From the NCBI GenBank assembly GCA_004524595.1, contig SDOA01000060.1:1-22958 (forward strand): a stretch of 22,958 nucleotides of DNA. Direction: 5' to 3'. The notes below the pieces were generated by a model. That model was not told the origin of the DNA, did not search any database, and saw only the letters and a program-made list of their open reading frames with translations. How positions within the stretch are numbered: position 1 is the first letter of the stretch; each line of letters begins with the position of its first letter. Source of the DNA: Candidatus Thorarchaeota archaeon (lineage in GTDB: Archaea > Asgardarchaeota > Thorarchaeia > Thorarchaeales > Thorarchaeaceae). The position numbers were made by a program, and so were the translations under genes. Positions 6,418 to 14,721 of this stretch are shown piece by piece.

Positions 6418-7791
6418 TCACATCATACGAATAGTTATTTTAAACCAGACATTCACTAATCCTGAAGTTCTACCATTTACATCAATGAGTTTCAGAACCC
6501 AGATATAGTCCTCATCTCCAATTGGACCCTGCCATCCACCCCCAAAAGCGCCTGAGGTTCCAAGATTCGTACCCCATGAGTGTTCGAATAAATCTTCAAA
6601 CTCGGTCTCATTCAAATTAAGAAAGTCAATCAAGGTCATCCCTCTATATTGGAAGGAATACTCAATATACCCTAAACCACCGTCCCAATCCAAAATTCGG
6701 CCTGAACATCCCACCATTAGGTAGAATGATGGAGGTGGTTCTACACCTGAAAAGGAACCGAAGCTCCACTCTCCTATTGTAAGGGTTTCTCCTCCAGAGG
6801 GACTTTCATAAACTAACTGTGTCCATTCTTCCTGCCTTACTTGGACATAACTAGTGGCTGCAATAGGAAGAAAAATCATAAGCCCAATAGCTATTGCAAT
6901 GACCTTCTTCCGTCTTGATTCTAGACTCCGATTAGCTTTTAGAATAGCAGTAAATCGGACTGAACTATCTACATTCTGCTGAGACCCATCACTTAGAATC
7001 CAATCATCCCATTCTAATGACCATCTACAAAGATTACTGAAGAACATCCTCTTGGAATAAAGATAACTAACAAAGAAAATAACCACCCATAGAACAACAG
7101 GCAGTACTAGATTAACAAGCTCAAACCTCATTCCGACATAGTAGTCCATTGCATATTGGCCATAAGCTCCAATTGAAACGAACAATAATGCTGATAATAA
7201 ATGAGCAGGATGGAAAAGAGCAACTTCAGGATATTTGACGGGATATCGTGGACTCCCAAGTGCAAGCATTAGTAGGACTGATGCAACTAAACCAACAACG
7301 ATTGAGATACGAGAACTATCAATCGAGAGAGCAAGCAGCAGGTAGATTGGAGATACTAGTAGTGAAATTATTGCAGATATACCCAGAAAGTGGGGGAGAT
7401 ATTGAACTATTGTAGGATTCCCATTGATCAATGATGATGTAATGCCACTAATGGCCATAGTAGCAATAGCCAATATCATTAGAAGAAGGTAAATCACAAA
7501 GAAGGGAAGGAATCTAATCTCATTGCTGCTTGCTTTCTTGGCAATACCATTGTGAGCTGCTTCACCTGAAACTAATAGTGATGACCCAAGTAAAAATGGG
7601 AGTCCTGTGGCAATTAACCAACCAATGCTTGCAAATACTGAAAATAGAGAATCGAGAGTTCCGGACCCATAACGAAAATTCACGATAAAAAAGAACATAT
7701 ATGCTGAAAAAACGAGGAGTGCCCATTTTGCTACTACTCTCTTTGGAAAGAGTAATAGATATTCCTTCAACCACGCCAATCTATCAAGCAT
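6418..7791 (-). CDS. Eight-helix membrane protein with C-terminal outside domain
   Basis: 457 residues. Hydrophobic segments at ~19-38, 46-74, 93-117, 133-155, 160-178, 191-210, 224-245 and 297-315 suggest eight membrane helices. A polar stretch (246-296, ending in RRKK) lies between helices 7 and 8. After helix 8 comes a ~140-residue beta-rich domain (318-457) with Gly/Trp-rich blocks such as WDGGLGYIEYSF and FGGGWQGPIGDEDYIWVLKL. The RRKK before helix 8 fits an inside loop, which places the last domain outside the cell. ATG at 7789-7791 has TGAGGACG upstream. It starts 94 bases after the small acidic gene and may share its transcript. ABC-type or glycosylation-linked roles are conceivable, but no diagnostic motif is present. 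Confidence 0.8.
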   Translation of the reverse strand: MLDRLAWLKEYLLLFPKRVVAKWALLVFSAYMFFFIVNFRYGSGTLDSLFSVFASIGWLIATGLPFLLGSSLLVSGEAAHNGIAKKASSNEIRFLPFFVIYLLLMILAIATMAISGITSSLINGNPTIVQYLPHFLGISAIISLLVSPIYLLLALSIDSSRISIVVGLVASVLLMLALGSPRYPVKYPEVALFHPAHLLSALLFVSIGAYGQYAMDYYVGMRFELVNLVLPVVLWVVIFFVSYLYSKRMFFSNLCRWSLEWDDWILSDGSQQNVDSSVRFTAILKANRSLESRRKKVIAIAIGLMIFLPIAATSYVQVRQEEWTQLVYESPSGGETLTIGEWSFGSFSGVEPPPSFYLMVGCSGRILDWDGGLGYIEYSFQYRGMTLIDFLNLNETEFEDLFEHSWGTNLGTSGAFGGGWQGPIGDEDYIWVLKLIDVNGRTSGLVNVWFKITIRMM

Positions 7792-7885
7792 ATAGATCGT
7801 CCTCAGGAACGAATGATTTAATTAATCTACTATACGACTATTGAAGATTTCGATACTATTTTTTAACACTAACAGCATAAGCAGA

Positions 7886-8377
7886 CTATTCCATATCAGG
7901 CATTTCAAGACCAAGACTTCTGAGTTTTGCAAAACCCTGACTGAATAGGCTCATATGATGACGAATGTTTTCCTCGCCATCTGCTAATTCCGAAAGATGA
8001 CCAACAACTTCGTCAAGACCACCATCCTCATAGTCGTCTTTCATACTACTGATTGTATCACTCATAACAAGAATGTCATCTTCAATGACTTGGCAAAGGT
8101 CAATCATTGACTGTACAATCTCCCGAGCATTCGGGTCAGGCATGTATGGAAGAAAGTCCTCAAAAGCAACTGCAGCTTCACGACATCTATCAACTCGACC
8201 AGGGATTATATCATCAATCATAGAACTCATCCAGCTTAATCTTTCGACATGCATAAGGTCTCTTAGATTCTCCAAAGAGAAATAACCTGTATAAGGACCG
8301 AACTCAGATGATTCGTAATAGATCCATTCATCAAAGGCTTTCAGAACTCGTTGCCAACCTAATGCTGATTCGGACAT
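7886..8377 (-). CDS. Small acidic helical protein, unknown
   Basis: 163 residues, rich in Asp, Glu and Met, predicted almost wholly alpha-helical, no membrane segment and no recognised motif. The helices (residues ~5-20, 34-58, 62-78, 83-118, 121-150) could form a bundle. ATG at 8375-8377 has AGGTGG upstream, and a TATA element shared with the opposite gene lies at 8409-8418. It precedes the eight-helix membrane protein on the same strand, so it may be its soluble partner; that is inference from position only. Confidence 0.7.
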   Translation of the reverse strand: MSESALGWQRVLKAFDEWIYYESSEFGPYTGYFSLENLRDLMHVERLSWMSSMIDDIIPGRVDRCREAAVAFEDFLPYMPDPNAREIVQSMIDLCQVIEDDILVMSDTISSMKDDYEDGGLDEVVGHLSELADGEENIRHHMSLFSQGFAKLRSLGLEMPDME

Positions 8378-8407
8378 GAAGCCACCTATCCCTTTGTAAT
8401 CAATTGA

Positions 8408-8419
8408 GGTTATAAACTA
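8408..8419. promoter_or_regulatory. Shared TATA element between divergent genes
   Basis: The 64 bases between the starts at 8377 (minus) and 8442 (plus) contain one good TATA element, GGTTATAAAC, nearly symmetric. At ~25 bases spacing, plus transcripts would begin around 8436-8442 (leaderless or nearly so) and minus transcripts around 8388. Confidence 0.5.
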
Positions 8420-8441
8420 ACGCGATAAATGAAATATAATC

Positions 8442-9107
8442 ATGATGAACAAGATTGTTGAAGTAATCCTGAAATCGCTGCAACAGACTAAGGATAACGA
8501 GAAAATTGCTGGTCTTGACAACCTTGACCAAGACATCATCAACTCACTTGGACTCCTTGAGACCCCTGATGGAACATTTCATCTAGAACGCGAAAGAAGA
8601 ATCGATTTGGCTATGATGGCAGTCGAACAAGGTGCAGACATAGCAGAAGTCGTAAAAGTAATGACTTGGAAGGATTTCGAAGGGCTAGTTGCAAGAATTC
8701 TAATCGAGAACGGTTTTCATTGCACCGAGAGTTTTCGTAGAAGAGGTTCATCAACTAGGCAGGGCATGGAGATAGACGTGATAGGTATTAGGGGAAGATT
8801 GGGACTCTCTGTCGATGCAAAGATGTGGAGTATTAGAGGAGGAAAGTCTACAGCACTTTGTACAGCTGCTGAAAAACAGAAAGAGAGAACGTACAATCTG
8901 ACTACCCAGCTCGAGGGATTGTCACAAAAAATACACTCAATGAAAAAGGGTGAATACGAATTTATACCTATAATAGTGACATGGCTTGTAGAGGAGGTTG
9001 AAATGCATGAAGGAGTGCCTGTTGTTCCAGTCTTCAAGTTTAATTCTTTCATACTCAATTTTGAACAATATCAAGATTTGATGGTATCATATTCTGGATA
9101 TCTATGA
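8442..9107 (+). CDS. Mrr-like restriction-endonuclease-fold nuclease
   Basis: 221 residues. Residues 74-130 carry the Mrr-type PD-(D/E)xK layout: MTWKDFEGLVARIL with W76 and E80, a basic RRRGSS loop, MEIDVIG with E110 and D112, and the core strand DAKMW with D125 and K127. The usual D-x-E-x-K is here D-A-K, so the middle acidic residue is replaced and E80, D112 or D125 would have to hold the metal. Residues 1-70 are helical; 131-221 may finish the fold. It probably cuts DNA in the cytosol; no methylase is adjacent, so a classic restriction pair is not seen and a repair role is as likely. ATG 8442 or the next ATG could be used. Confidence 0.75.
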   Translation: MMNKIVEVILKSLQQTKDNEKIAGLDNLDQDIINSLGLLETPDGTFHLERERRIDLAMMAVEQGADIAEVVKVMTWKDFEGLVARILIENGFHCTESFRRRGSSTRQGMEIDVIGIRGRLGLSVDAKMWSIRGGKSTALCTAAEKQKERTYNLTTQLEGLSQKIHSMKKGEYEFIPIIVTWLVEEVEMHEGVPVVPVFKFNSFILNFEQYQDLMVSYSGYL

Positions 9108-9111
9108 TTCT

Positions 9112-10119
9112 TTAGATATTAAGAGTTGATAAGACATTTGTCACAGTATCCATCAAAAGGGTCTCGATGAACTCCTCTTTTCTCAAATGTGCTATACTAC
9201 TCACTGCAGGATATGAAAGAAGGTTGTCTCGAATTGCTGAGCATAGAGATTTTACTCTGGTCTCGGCATCTTCAGCTGGTTTCTGTTCAAATGGTTGTGC
9301 AGCTTCTTGAAGTTGTCTTATTATTGGCTGGAGAAGAGGGTTCTTTACCCTTTCAGGATGGAGGCATGCCTGCCCCGCTCCACACGATGGGCCGTCACCT
9401 TCAAAGTTCCCATGTGCTATAATGATAATTTCTTGAGATTTATTAGTAGGATCTAGCCAAGTTTCGAAGAATTTATTCAATTGATAGGTCTCATCTTCAA
9501 CATTGGAATATCTCGGAATATAACCACCTAATGTTTGAATTGCCATAGGAACACCTTCTGGAGTGACTGGAGGTTGCACACGTGAATCAGAACAGATCAA
9601 GACAAGGGTGTTTGAATCTAGAGCGCCTGGACAGCGTATTCTCGAAAGCAACCAGTTTTCGGTCTCATAATTACGACCTCTGCTATGAGCTATAATACGT
9701 ACCGAACCAATATCGTAGTTCACCCGAAATGCTAAGATTGGTAATCCAATAACATCAGGATGTGATATAACACTATCAATTGATTGATGAATTATATCTT
9801 CAGATTCATCATGTTCGAAAGTCAGAATGACTCCTCGTTTGTCAGGAAACCCCTTGTTATAGGCAGCAGGACCAGTGAAGAGAATGGGTGATCTTTCTGG
9901 CGGAAGTAATGGCATTCTGGGAGCTCGAGTCCCTTGAAAGGCATCACCCATTTTCAGACCAAAGAGTTGCAAGTCCTGCGAACTCCTATTAATAGGAGAG
10001 ATAAGTAAGAACCGAGGTGATTGACCCTGAGTTGCCATCTCCATTCGAGCAACGAGCTCAGGATCTTGTTTTCTCGCATTAGAGAGTTTATCTGCGATCT
10101 CGACAAGCTTGTTAATCAT
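9112..10119 (-). CDS. Divergent beta-carbonic-anhydrase-like protein
   Basis: 335 residues from ATG at 10117-10119, which has GGAGTGA upstream; the frame stays open for 42 more codons to 10245, but that part is unlike a globular protein. Beta-carbonic anhydrases bind zinc through Cys in C-x-D-S-R and through His and Cys in H-x2-C. Here CSDSR is present (C176, D178, R180), then TLGGYIPRY where the family has its RxAGN-like turn, then IIIIAHGNFEGDGPSCGAGQ with H236 and C246 nine residues apart instead of two. The C-terminus (RVKSLCSAIRDNLLSYPAV and following) resembles the family's closing helices. An N-terminal ~140-residue extension is unrecognised. Carbon dioxide hydration is possible but unproven; the changed metal loop may mean another substrate. 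It ends 4 bases from the Mrr-like gene, tail-to-tail. Confidence 0.6.
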   Translation of the reverse strand: MINKLVEIADKLSNARKQDPELVARMEMATQGQSPRFLLISPINRSSQDLQLFGLKMGDAFQGTRAPRMPLLPPERSPILFTGPAAYNKGFPDKRGVILTFEHDESEDIIHQSIDSVISHPDVIGLPILAFRVNYDIGSVRIIAHSRGRNYETENWLLSRIRCPGALDSNTLVLICSDSRVQPPVTPEGVPMAIQTLGGYIPRYSNVEDETYQLNKFFETWLDPTNKSQEIIIIAHGNFEGDGPSCGAGQACLHPERVKNPLLQPIIRQLQEAAQPFEQKPAEDAETRVKSLCSAIRDNLLSYPAVSSIAHLRKEEFIETLLMDTVTNVLSTLNI

Positions 10120-10256
10120 TATTCGTTCTCTCACTCCAAGTAGAATATGAATTATCAGATTCCAGAGTGAATACTTAATGGTTACCTTAGATACCAGTAG
10201 ATAGTGCTTTAACGTAATGCAAATCAAGTCATGAATCATAATCAAGGTGTTACATA

Positions 10257-11153
10257 ATGGTGCGTCGCGTCTTTGGAGTAGTCTATCATGAAAATGTCAA
10301 TAACTGGGCTACTGCTGGAATCATAGATGCAATCAAGGCGAAAGGACATGAACCTAAACCATTTAGATTGCCTGATATTTCAGCACAAATACCAAATCGT
10401 TTCATCTATTTGGATGAAGAAGATGTTTCACATATAGATGGAGTGGTTGTAAGAACTATTGGATTTGGAACAGGCGACCAAATAACATACAGGATCAGCT
10501 TATTGGAGCACTTTGAGGATGCGGGGATTTACGTGATGAATCCCGCCTATTCGTTCAGAAGAGCGAAGGACAAGTACGCTACATTGACAGCCTTAGAGAA
10601 GGCAGGAATTACGGTTCCCAGAACACATGTTGGAGAGAATCTTGAGGCTGCTATTAATTTCGTGGAAGAGGTAGGAGATGTTGTAATTAAGCCATTAATC
10701 GGTGCTCGAGGAATGGGAGCAATACGTGCAGAACACAAAGAACTTACATACCGAGCTATGAAATTCATTCATCAACTGGGACAGGTCCTCTATGTCCAAG
10801 AAATGATTCAAAAACCCGCTAGAGACATTAGAGCCTTTGTCATTGGTGGAAAGTTGATTGGAGCAATGTACAGGTACATTCCAAAAGGAATAGAAGGAGA
10901 ATGGCGTACTAATGTTCATGGCGGGGGAGAGGCAGAACTCACAACCTTATCACCAGAGTATGAAGAGTGTGCCATCAAGACAGCAGAGGTCCTTGGACTT
11001 GACTATACAGGAGTTGATATCATAGAATCGCCAGATGGACCTTGTGTGATAGAGGCAAATGCAGCTCCATCCTGGAGCGCACTCTCACGAGTGACAGGTT
11101 TAGATATTGCAGGACTGATTGTTGATCAACTGATTGAGAAGTCCAGAAAGTAG
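10257..11153 (+). CDS. RimK-family ATP-grasp alpha-L-glutamate ligase
   Basis: 298 residues, the usual length of archaeal RimK relatives. These enzymes use ATP to add glutamate to an acceptor; in methanogens MptN acts on tetrahydromethanopterin and CofF on coenzyme F420. Motifs: RRAKDKYATLTALEKAGI (the start of the ATP-grasp domain), VVIKPLIGARGMGAIRAEHK (glycine-rich ATP loop), YVQEMIQKPARDIRAFVIGG, and VIEANAAPSW near 264-273 with E266 and N268 for Mg-ATP. The N-terminal ~90 residues form the pre-ATP-grasp domain. ATG at 10257 has AAGGTGT upstream. It is divergent from the carbonic-anhydrase-like gene and convergent with psmA. Which acceptor is used cannot be told from the sequence. Confidence 0.88.
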   Translation: MVRRVFGVVYHENVNNWATAGIIDAIKAKGHEPKPFRLPDISAQIPNRFIYLDEEDVSHIDGVVVRTIGFGTGDQITYRISLLEHFEDAGIYVMNPAYSFRRAKDKYATLTALEKAGITVPRTHVGENLEAAINFVEEVGDVVIKPLIGARGMGAIRAEHKELTYRAMKFIHQLGQVLYVQEMIQKPARDIRAFVIGGKLIGAMYRYIPKGIEGEWRTNVHGGGEAELTTLSPEYEECAIKTAEVLGLDYTGVDIIESPDGPCVIEANAAPSWSALSRVTGLDIAGLIVDQLIEKSRK

Positions 11154-11166
11154 CGGACAACTGAAT

Positions 11167-11901
11167 CTAACGGAGAGCCGAGATAGTCGTTTCTACTTCT
11201 TCTTGAGTGAGAATCTTGAACTTCTTATCGGTGGTGTTAATCATTCCAATCTCTACAGTCTTTGCTTTTTCAGATGCATCAATCGACGCCAGATCTTCAG
11301 ACCTAAAGAGACCCTTAAGAGCCAAATTTAGGGCAGCATCCAGTTTGATACTTGATTTGTAGTTCTCGCTGAAAAAGTCACGAACAACATCAGATTCTTT
11401 TCCAATTGCTGCAGCTTTCCAACCCCAGAATGAACCAGAAGGATCTGTTGTGTACAACTGGGGACCATGATCATCGACGCCAGCTAAAAGCAAAGAAACA
11501 CCAAATGGGCGAACGCCACCATATTGAGTATGAAGCTGTTTTGTATCACAGATGTTCACAACGAGTGATTGAACGGATATTGGTTCATCATAACTCAATC
11601 TGTTAATCTGAGCTTGAACCCTTGCTTGGTCAATTAGTTTTCTAGCATCAGCATGTAGACCAGCAATAGCAGTTCCAACGTGGTCATCAATAAGTAATAA
11701 CTTCTTGAGTGTGTCAAGATCTGCTAGAGAGTGAGGAGACCTCTTTTCTCCAGCTAATACGACACCATCAACAGCCTTGACTCCTACAGCAAGTGGTCCG
11801 TGTCTTACAGCCTCTGTTGCATATTCAACTTGATACAGTCTTCCTTCAGGACTAAAGACTGTGATAGCTCGGTCGTAGTTCATACTTTGTGATGGAAACA
11901 T
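11167..11901 (-). CDS. psmA: Proteasome alpha subunit
   Basis: The alpha subunit builds the outer rings of the 20S proteasome, gating substrate entry in the cytosol. 244 residues, typical length. The N-terminal signature is clear: SMNYDRAITVFSPEGRLYQ then VEYATEAV, which forms the gating tail and helix H0. Further family blocks are LAVGVKAVDGVVLAGEKR, IAGLHADAR and GVRPFGVSLLLAGVD. It lacks the catalytic N-terminal Thr of beta subunits, as expected. The beta subunit is not in this window. ATG at 11899-11901; a TATA box at 11971-11979 predicts a ~46-base leader. It ends 13 bases from the RimK-family gene with no clear terminator between them. Confidence 0.96.
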   Translation of the reverse strand: MFPSQSMNYDRAITVFSPEGRLYQVEYATEAVRHGPLAVGVKAVDGVVLAGEKRSPHSLADLDTLKKLLLIDDHVGTAIAGLHADARKLIDQARVQAQINRLSYDEPISVQSLVVNICDTKQLHTQYGGVRPFGVSLLLAGVDDHGPQLYTTDPSGSFWGWKAAAIGKESDVVRDFFSENYKSSIKLDAALNLALKGLFRSEDLASIDASEKAKTVEIGMINTTDKKFKILTQEEVETTISALR

Positions 11902-11969
11902 GATAAGACAACACTCCAGTAGTTGAACACACAGGTTCTGGCGTGGTCAAATAAAGGTCAATCCTACGG

Positions 11970-11980
11970 CGTTTAAAAGC
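11970..11980 (-). promoter_or_regulatory. TATA box of psmA
   Basis: Minus strand GCTTTTAAAC lies about 70 bases before the psmA start. The upstream sequence is purine-rich (ACAGACAA), compatible with BRE. It sits between the stop of the radical SAM gene (12005) and psmA, so psmA probably has its own transcript. Confidence 0.5.
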
Positions 11981-12004
11981 TTGTCTGTGTGTTTATTCTT
12001 TGCA

Positions 12005-12700
12005 TCAACGCCATTCTAACTTCATGGTAATTCCTTCGGGGATACTATCTAGTATCTCCTCGAGTTCTCTAATATCAGGTTCTTCAAGGCCTGCTACATC
12101 ACTTTCGCGAGTGCCTGCAGATTTGAGAAAGTTCTGAACGAGATATTCACCTGTATATCCAATGTTGCCTAACAACCTAGCAATCTCTACAATCTCAAGG
12201 TTACTCATTAGTCTACCAACATATGTCGTACGAGGCCAGAATGCGGCTTTTGAACGCATGACAAGCTGAATACTCTTTTGAATGCGAGGCCAAGGGTTTG
12301 ATTTGACCCGTGTTATCTCAGTGTATCTCTCTGGGACTGACTTGACATCAAACCATACAGAGTCCAAATATGGAAGGGATTTTTCCAAGACATCTGGTAC
12401 AGATCCTTGTGTGTTGAGGTTAATGTAGTTTGCACCATCCTCTCGTAGAGCCTTCAATAACTCAGGAAGGTCCTTTTGAATAGTAGGTTCACCGCCAGTA
12501 ATACAATATCCATCAGTTAGATTCCCACGCACTCTCTCAACAATTTCAGGTATTGGTATTTCAGTTCCTGATTCGAGTGGGATGATTTCTGCATTTTGAC
12601 AGTAACTGCAATTCATATTACATCCCGCTGTAAAAAGTACAGTAACAGGAATCTTTGGAACATCTACCAGGCTGATATCAATTATAGAAGCAATCCGCAT
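12005..12700 (-). CDS. NrdG-like radical SAM activating enzyme
   Basis: 231 residues. It has the radical SAM cluster motif C27-x3-C31-x2-C34 (GCNMNCSYCQN), then YCITGGEPTIQ at 66-76 (the GGEP motif that binds S-adenosylmethionine) and NLNTQGS and WFDVKS blocks on later strands. Size and the opening MRIASIIDISLVDVP match archaeal activases of anaerobic ribonucleoside-triphosphate reductase, which make a glycyl radical in their partner and need anoxic conditions. Pyruvate-formate-lyase-type activases are close relatives, so the partner is not certain; no reductase gene lies in the window. ATG at 12698-12700 fits the family's N-terminus. Minus strand ATTTAAATAAG at ~12736-12746 is a good TATA box. 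Confidence 0.82.
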   Translation of the reverse strand: MRIASIIDISLVDVPKIPVTVLFTAGCNMNCSYCQNAEIIPLESGTEIPIPEIVERVRGNLTDGYCITGGEPTIQKDLPELLKALREDGANYINLNTQGSVPDVLEKSLPYLDSVWFDVKSVPERYTEITRVKSNPWPRIQKSIQLVMRSKAAFWPRTTYVGRLMSNLEIVEIARLLGNIGYTGEYLVQNFLKSAGTRESDVAGLEEPDIRELEEILDSIPEGITMKLEWR

Positions 12701-12734
12701 TGTAGGTCAAGACTCATTATGTCCTCAGGTTGTA

Positions 12735-12746
12735 CTTATTTAAATG
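12735..12746 (-). promoter_or_regulatory. TATA box of the radical SAM gene
   Basis: Minus strand ACATTTAAATAAG. At 25 bases spacing the transcript would begin near 12716, giving a very short leader before ATG 12700. A GAGGACATAATG ribosome-like site opening an 11-residue frame at 12717 lies right at the predicted start, so that leader frame is doubtful. Confidence 0.45.
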
Positions 12747-12789
12747 TCAACTATTATACAATGAAGGTCTGCGGAGAGAATAACTAGAT

Positions 12790-12853
12790 ATTCTTAGTGA
12801 ATTATTAGAATTCTTAGTATAGTTGTGTAGTATTATTAGAACTTTTATTAGAA
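12790..12853. repeat. Short AT-rich degenerate repeats
   Basis: TTCTTAGT occurs at 12791 and 12811; ATTATTAGAA at 12801 and 12832, with a variant TTTATTAGAA at 12844. They form an irregular tandem pattern with spacers of varying length, in the AT-rich stretch upstream of a small unknown ORF. No function is evident; they may be promoter half-sites or simple drift. Confidence 0.5.
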
Positions 12854-12888
12854 AATTTTGAATGGTAATTAAGTGGGGACCGCATACG

Positions 12889-13155
12889 ATGACAGATAGA
12901 TGTATTTCTAGGACCGAGATACTCAAAAACACCTTGTTTCATATTCAAATCAAACAATGTCAATACATTGATGATTTTCCAGAAGCTGTAACTTCGGTTT
13001 TTGATAGTGCATTAGGAAGAACTGGGTTCAAAGATTATGATACGGTAAAGAGAAGGTTATATCGTATTAGAACAAATTTCTTCAAAATCAATAATATCAA
13101 GAAAAAAGAATTCTTTGAAGGATTATATAGTCGATTGCAAAACAAGATGAAGTAA
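12889..13155 (+). CDS. Small unknown ORF in an AT-rich islet
   Basis: 88 residues if translation starts at ATG 12889 (GGGGA lies about ten bases upstream); an in-frame ATG at 12862 would add nine residues but has no ribosome site. The product is basic and rich in Lys, Asn, Ile, Phe and Arg (for example KRRLYRIRTNFFKINNIKKK), probably helical, with no recognised domain. Base composition and codon choice are clearly more AT-rich than the flanking genes. It ends 7 bases from the histidine kinase gene, tail-to-tail. It could be a recent insertion, a DNA-binding peptide or a remnant. Confidence 0.45.
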   Translation: MTDRCISRTEILKNTLFHIQIKQCQYIDDFPEAVTSVFDSALGRTGFKDYDTVKRRLYRIRTNFFKINNIKKKEFFEGLYSRLQNKMK

Positions 13156-13162
13156 AGCCGAT

Positions 13163-14629
13163 TCATCTGCTATTCTTGGCCTTCCGCAAAGTTACCACGA
13201 ATTTTGCACCTTCACTAGGTTTCCCCAAGATGCGATCCTCAATATCAATAGATCCTGCGTACTTTCGAATCATCTGTTGAACTAATCTGAGTCCAACACC
13301 GCTCCCATACTTCCTTTCGGTGAAGATAACCTCTTTTCTTGCATCACTTAAACCAGGACCGTTATCAGCAATTGAAAGCATGACAGCAGGGCCCTTTGCC
13401 TTTACTACTATCCAAATTTCTTTGTTCTCTGTGGGATTATGTCTAGCAGCATTCTCTAAGAGATTCCAAACAAGCTCTCCCAGAAGTACATCTGCTTCAA
13501 CCATTATGCTCTTCTTCAGACCTTCGCGATGTATCTTTGCATCATAGACGCGTTCGAGGACAGCGGCCTTTTCGTCGACTACTGGAATAAGATCGATGTT
13601 TGTAAGAGGAATTTGTCTGATCTGTCCAGCCCGTTTTACTTTTGTTATTAATCTATTACAACGATCAACTGCATCGAGTATATCTTTGCGTGCATCATCA
13701 ATATAGGAAGCAGGTACTTCCTCTTCAAGGAGGCCTGTGCTTGTCATTATTACTTGTAGTTGATTGGCAATATCATGGGATAAAAGGTCTAAATAGAATT
13801 GAATTGTTTCCTCAGCATCCTTCTGCGCACTGATTTCAGTGATAATTGCGAATGTGCCTATGAATTCTCCTGCGCGATTATGTAAGGGAGTAGCAGAAAC
13901 AATTGTGGGGACAAGTTCTCCAGTTGAGCTTAGCCAGTTGAGTTCATATCGCTCAGAAACTCCACTTCGCCTCTGTTCAATCTTTTTACGTATCGTTTCA
14001 ACATCAAGATCAGGTGTTAATGTACTCCAGACCTTCCCAATGATTTCTTCGGAGGTATAATTTAACATCTTATAGAAAGCATCATTAGCATAGGTCAGAA
14101 TTCCTTGTTCATTATCAATGACCAGTCCATCATTCATTGTTTCAACAAGGATACGATATCGTCTCTGAGATTCCTCCAAAAGCTCTTGAGCACGTTCTAT
14201 TTGAGATATATCAAGAAAGTGTGCGATAGTTCGTATTTTTCCATCAGAGCATTTTACGAGATCTACACGACCCTCTATAGTTAGAGAATTACCATTTTTT
14301 GTTAGCATATGAAAAGGATAGACTGCAGGTACGTTTTCTCCACGTCTTCGTTTTTGATACCTCTCAATGACTTCATTTAGAGAGTCTTTTTCAATGAATT
14401 TTCTGAAATCTTGACCAATCAGGTCATTCTGGGAACCTCCAAAGATCCTACAGCCTTGTTCATTTACATACTCGAGAGTGAAATCTTCACCAACTATAGC
14501 AATTCCACTATGTGTATTTTGAAGGATTGACTCAAGAACAGTCCCATCAAGTGGAATTGTTTCATCTAACCTAACTACTGAACCCTCTGTCGTCTTTTTC
14601 TTTGAAGAGGTTCTTTCTCTAGTTGGCAT
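13163..14629 (-). CDS. Soluble PAS-PAS sensor histidine kinase
   Basis: 488 residues without membrane segments, so it senses a cytosolic signal. After a basic, low-complexity N-terminus (1-20) come PAS 1 (~29-145), PAS 2 (~155-272), then the kinase: H-box FYLDLLSHDIANQLQ with phospho-acceptor H285, N-box VWNLLENAARHN (N389, N393), G1 ADNGPGL (D422, G424, G426) and G2 GSGVGLRLV (G442-G446). The layout is that of archaeal HisKA-like PAS kinases; ATP-binding residues are intact. No receiver-domain regulator lies next to it, so it is an orphan kinase here. PAS ligand cannot be told. ATG at 14627-14629. Neighbours on the same strand are the Fe-S and deacetylase genes, but 92 bases separate it from them. 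Confidence 0.93.
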   Translation of the reverse strand: MPTRERTSSKKKTTEGSVVRLDETIPLDGTVLESILQNTHSGIAIVGEDFTLEYVNEQGCRIFGGSQNDLIGQDFRKFIEKDSLNEVIERYQKRRRGENVPAVYPFHMLTKNGNSLTIEGRVDLVKCSDGKIRTIAHFLDISQIERAQELLEESQRRYRILVETMNDGLVIDNEQGILTYANDAFYKMLNYTSEEIIGKVWSTLTPDLDVETIRKKIEQRRSGVSERYELNWLSSTGELVPTIVSATPLHNRAGEFIGTFAIITEISAQKDAEETIQFYLDLLSHDIANQLQVIMTSTGLLEEEVPASYIDDARKDILDAVDRCNRLITKVKRAGQIRQIPLTNIDLIPVVDEKAAVLERVYDAKIHREGLKKSIMVEADVLLGELVWNLLENAARHNPTENKEIWIVVKAKGPAVMLSIADNGPGLSDARKEVIFTERKYGSGVGLRLVQQMIRKYAGSIDIEDRILGKPSEGAKFVVTLRKAKNSR

Positions 14630-14721
14630 TTCTCACGAACTCCAAGACAATATTATTCTCCATTCACATGTTTTAATCATATTGTGTTACTATGTCAGGT
14701 ATCAAAAGGGATTCATAAAAA

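Noticed and set aside
10120..10245. Extra 42 N-terminal codons of the carbonic-anhydrase-like gene
   Set aside because: They overlap the promoter gap of the divergent RimK-family gene, and ATG 10119 has the good ribosome site GGAGTGA.
12682..12717. 11-residue leader frame before the radical SAM gene
   Set aside because: Although GAGG precedes it, the predicted transcript begins about at its ATG, so the ribosome site is probably not transcribed.
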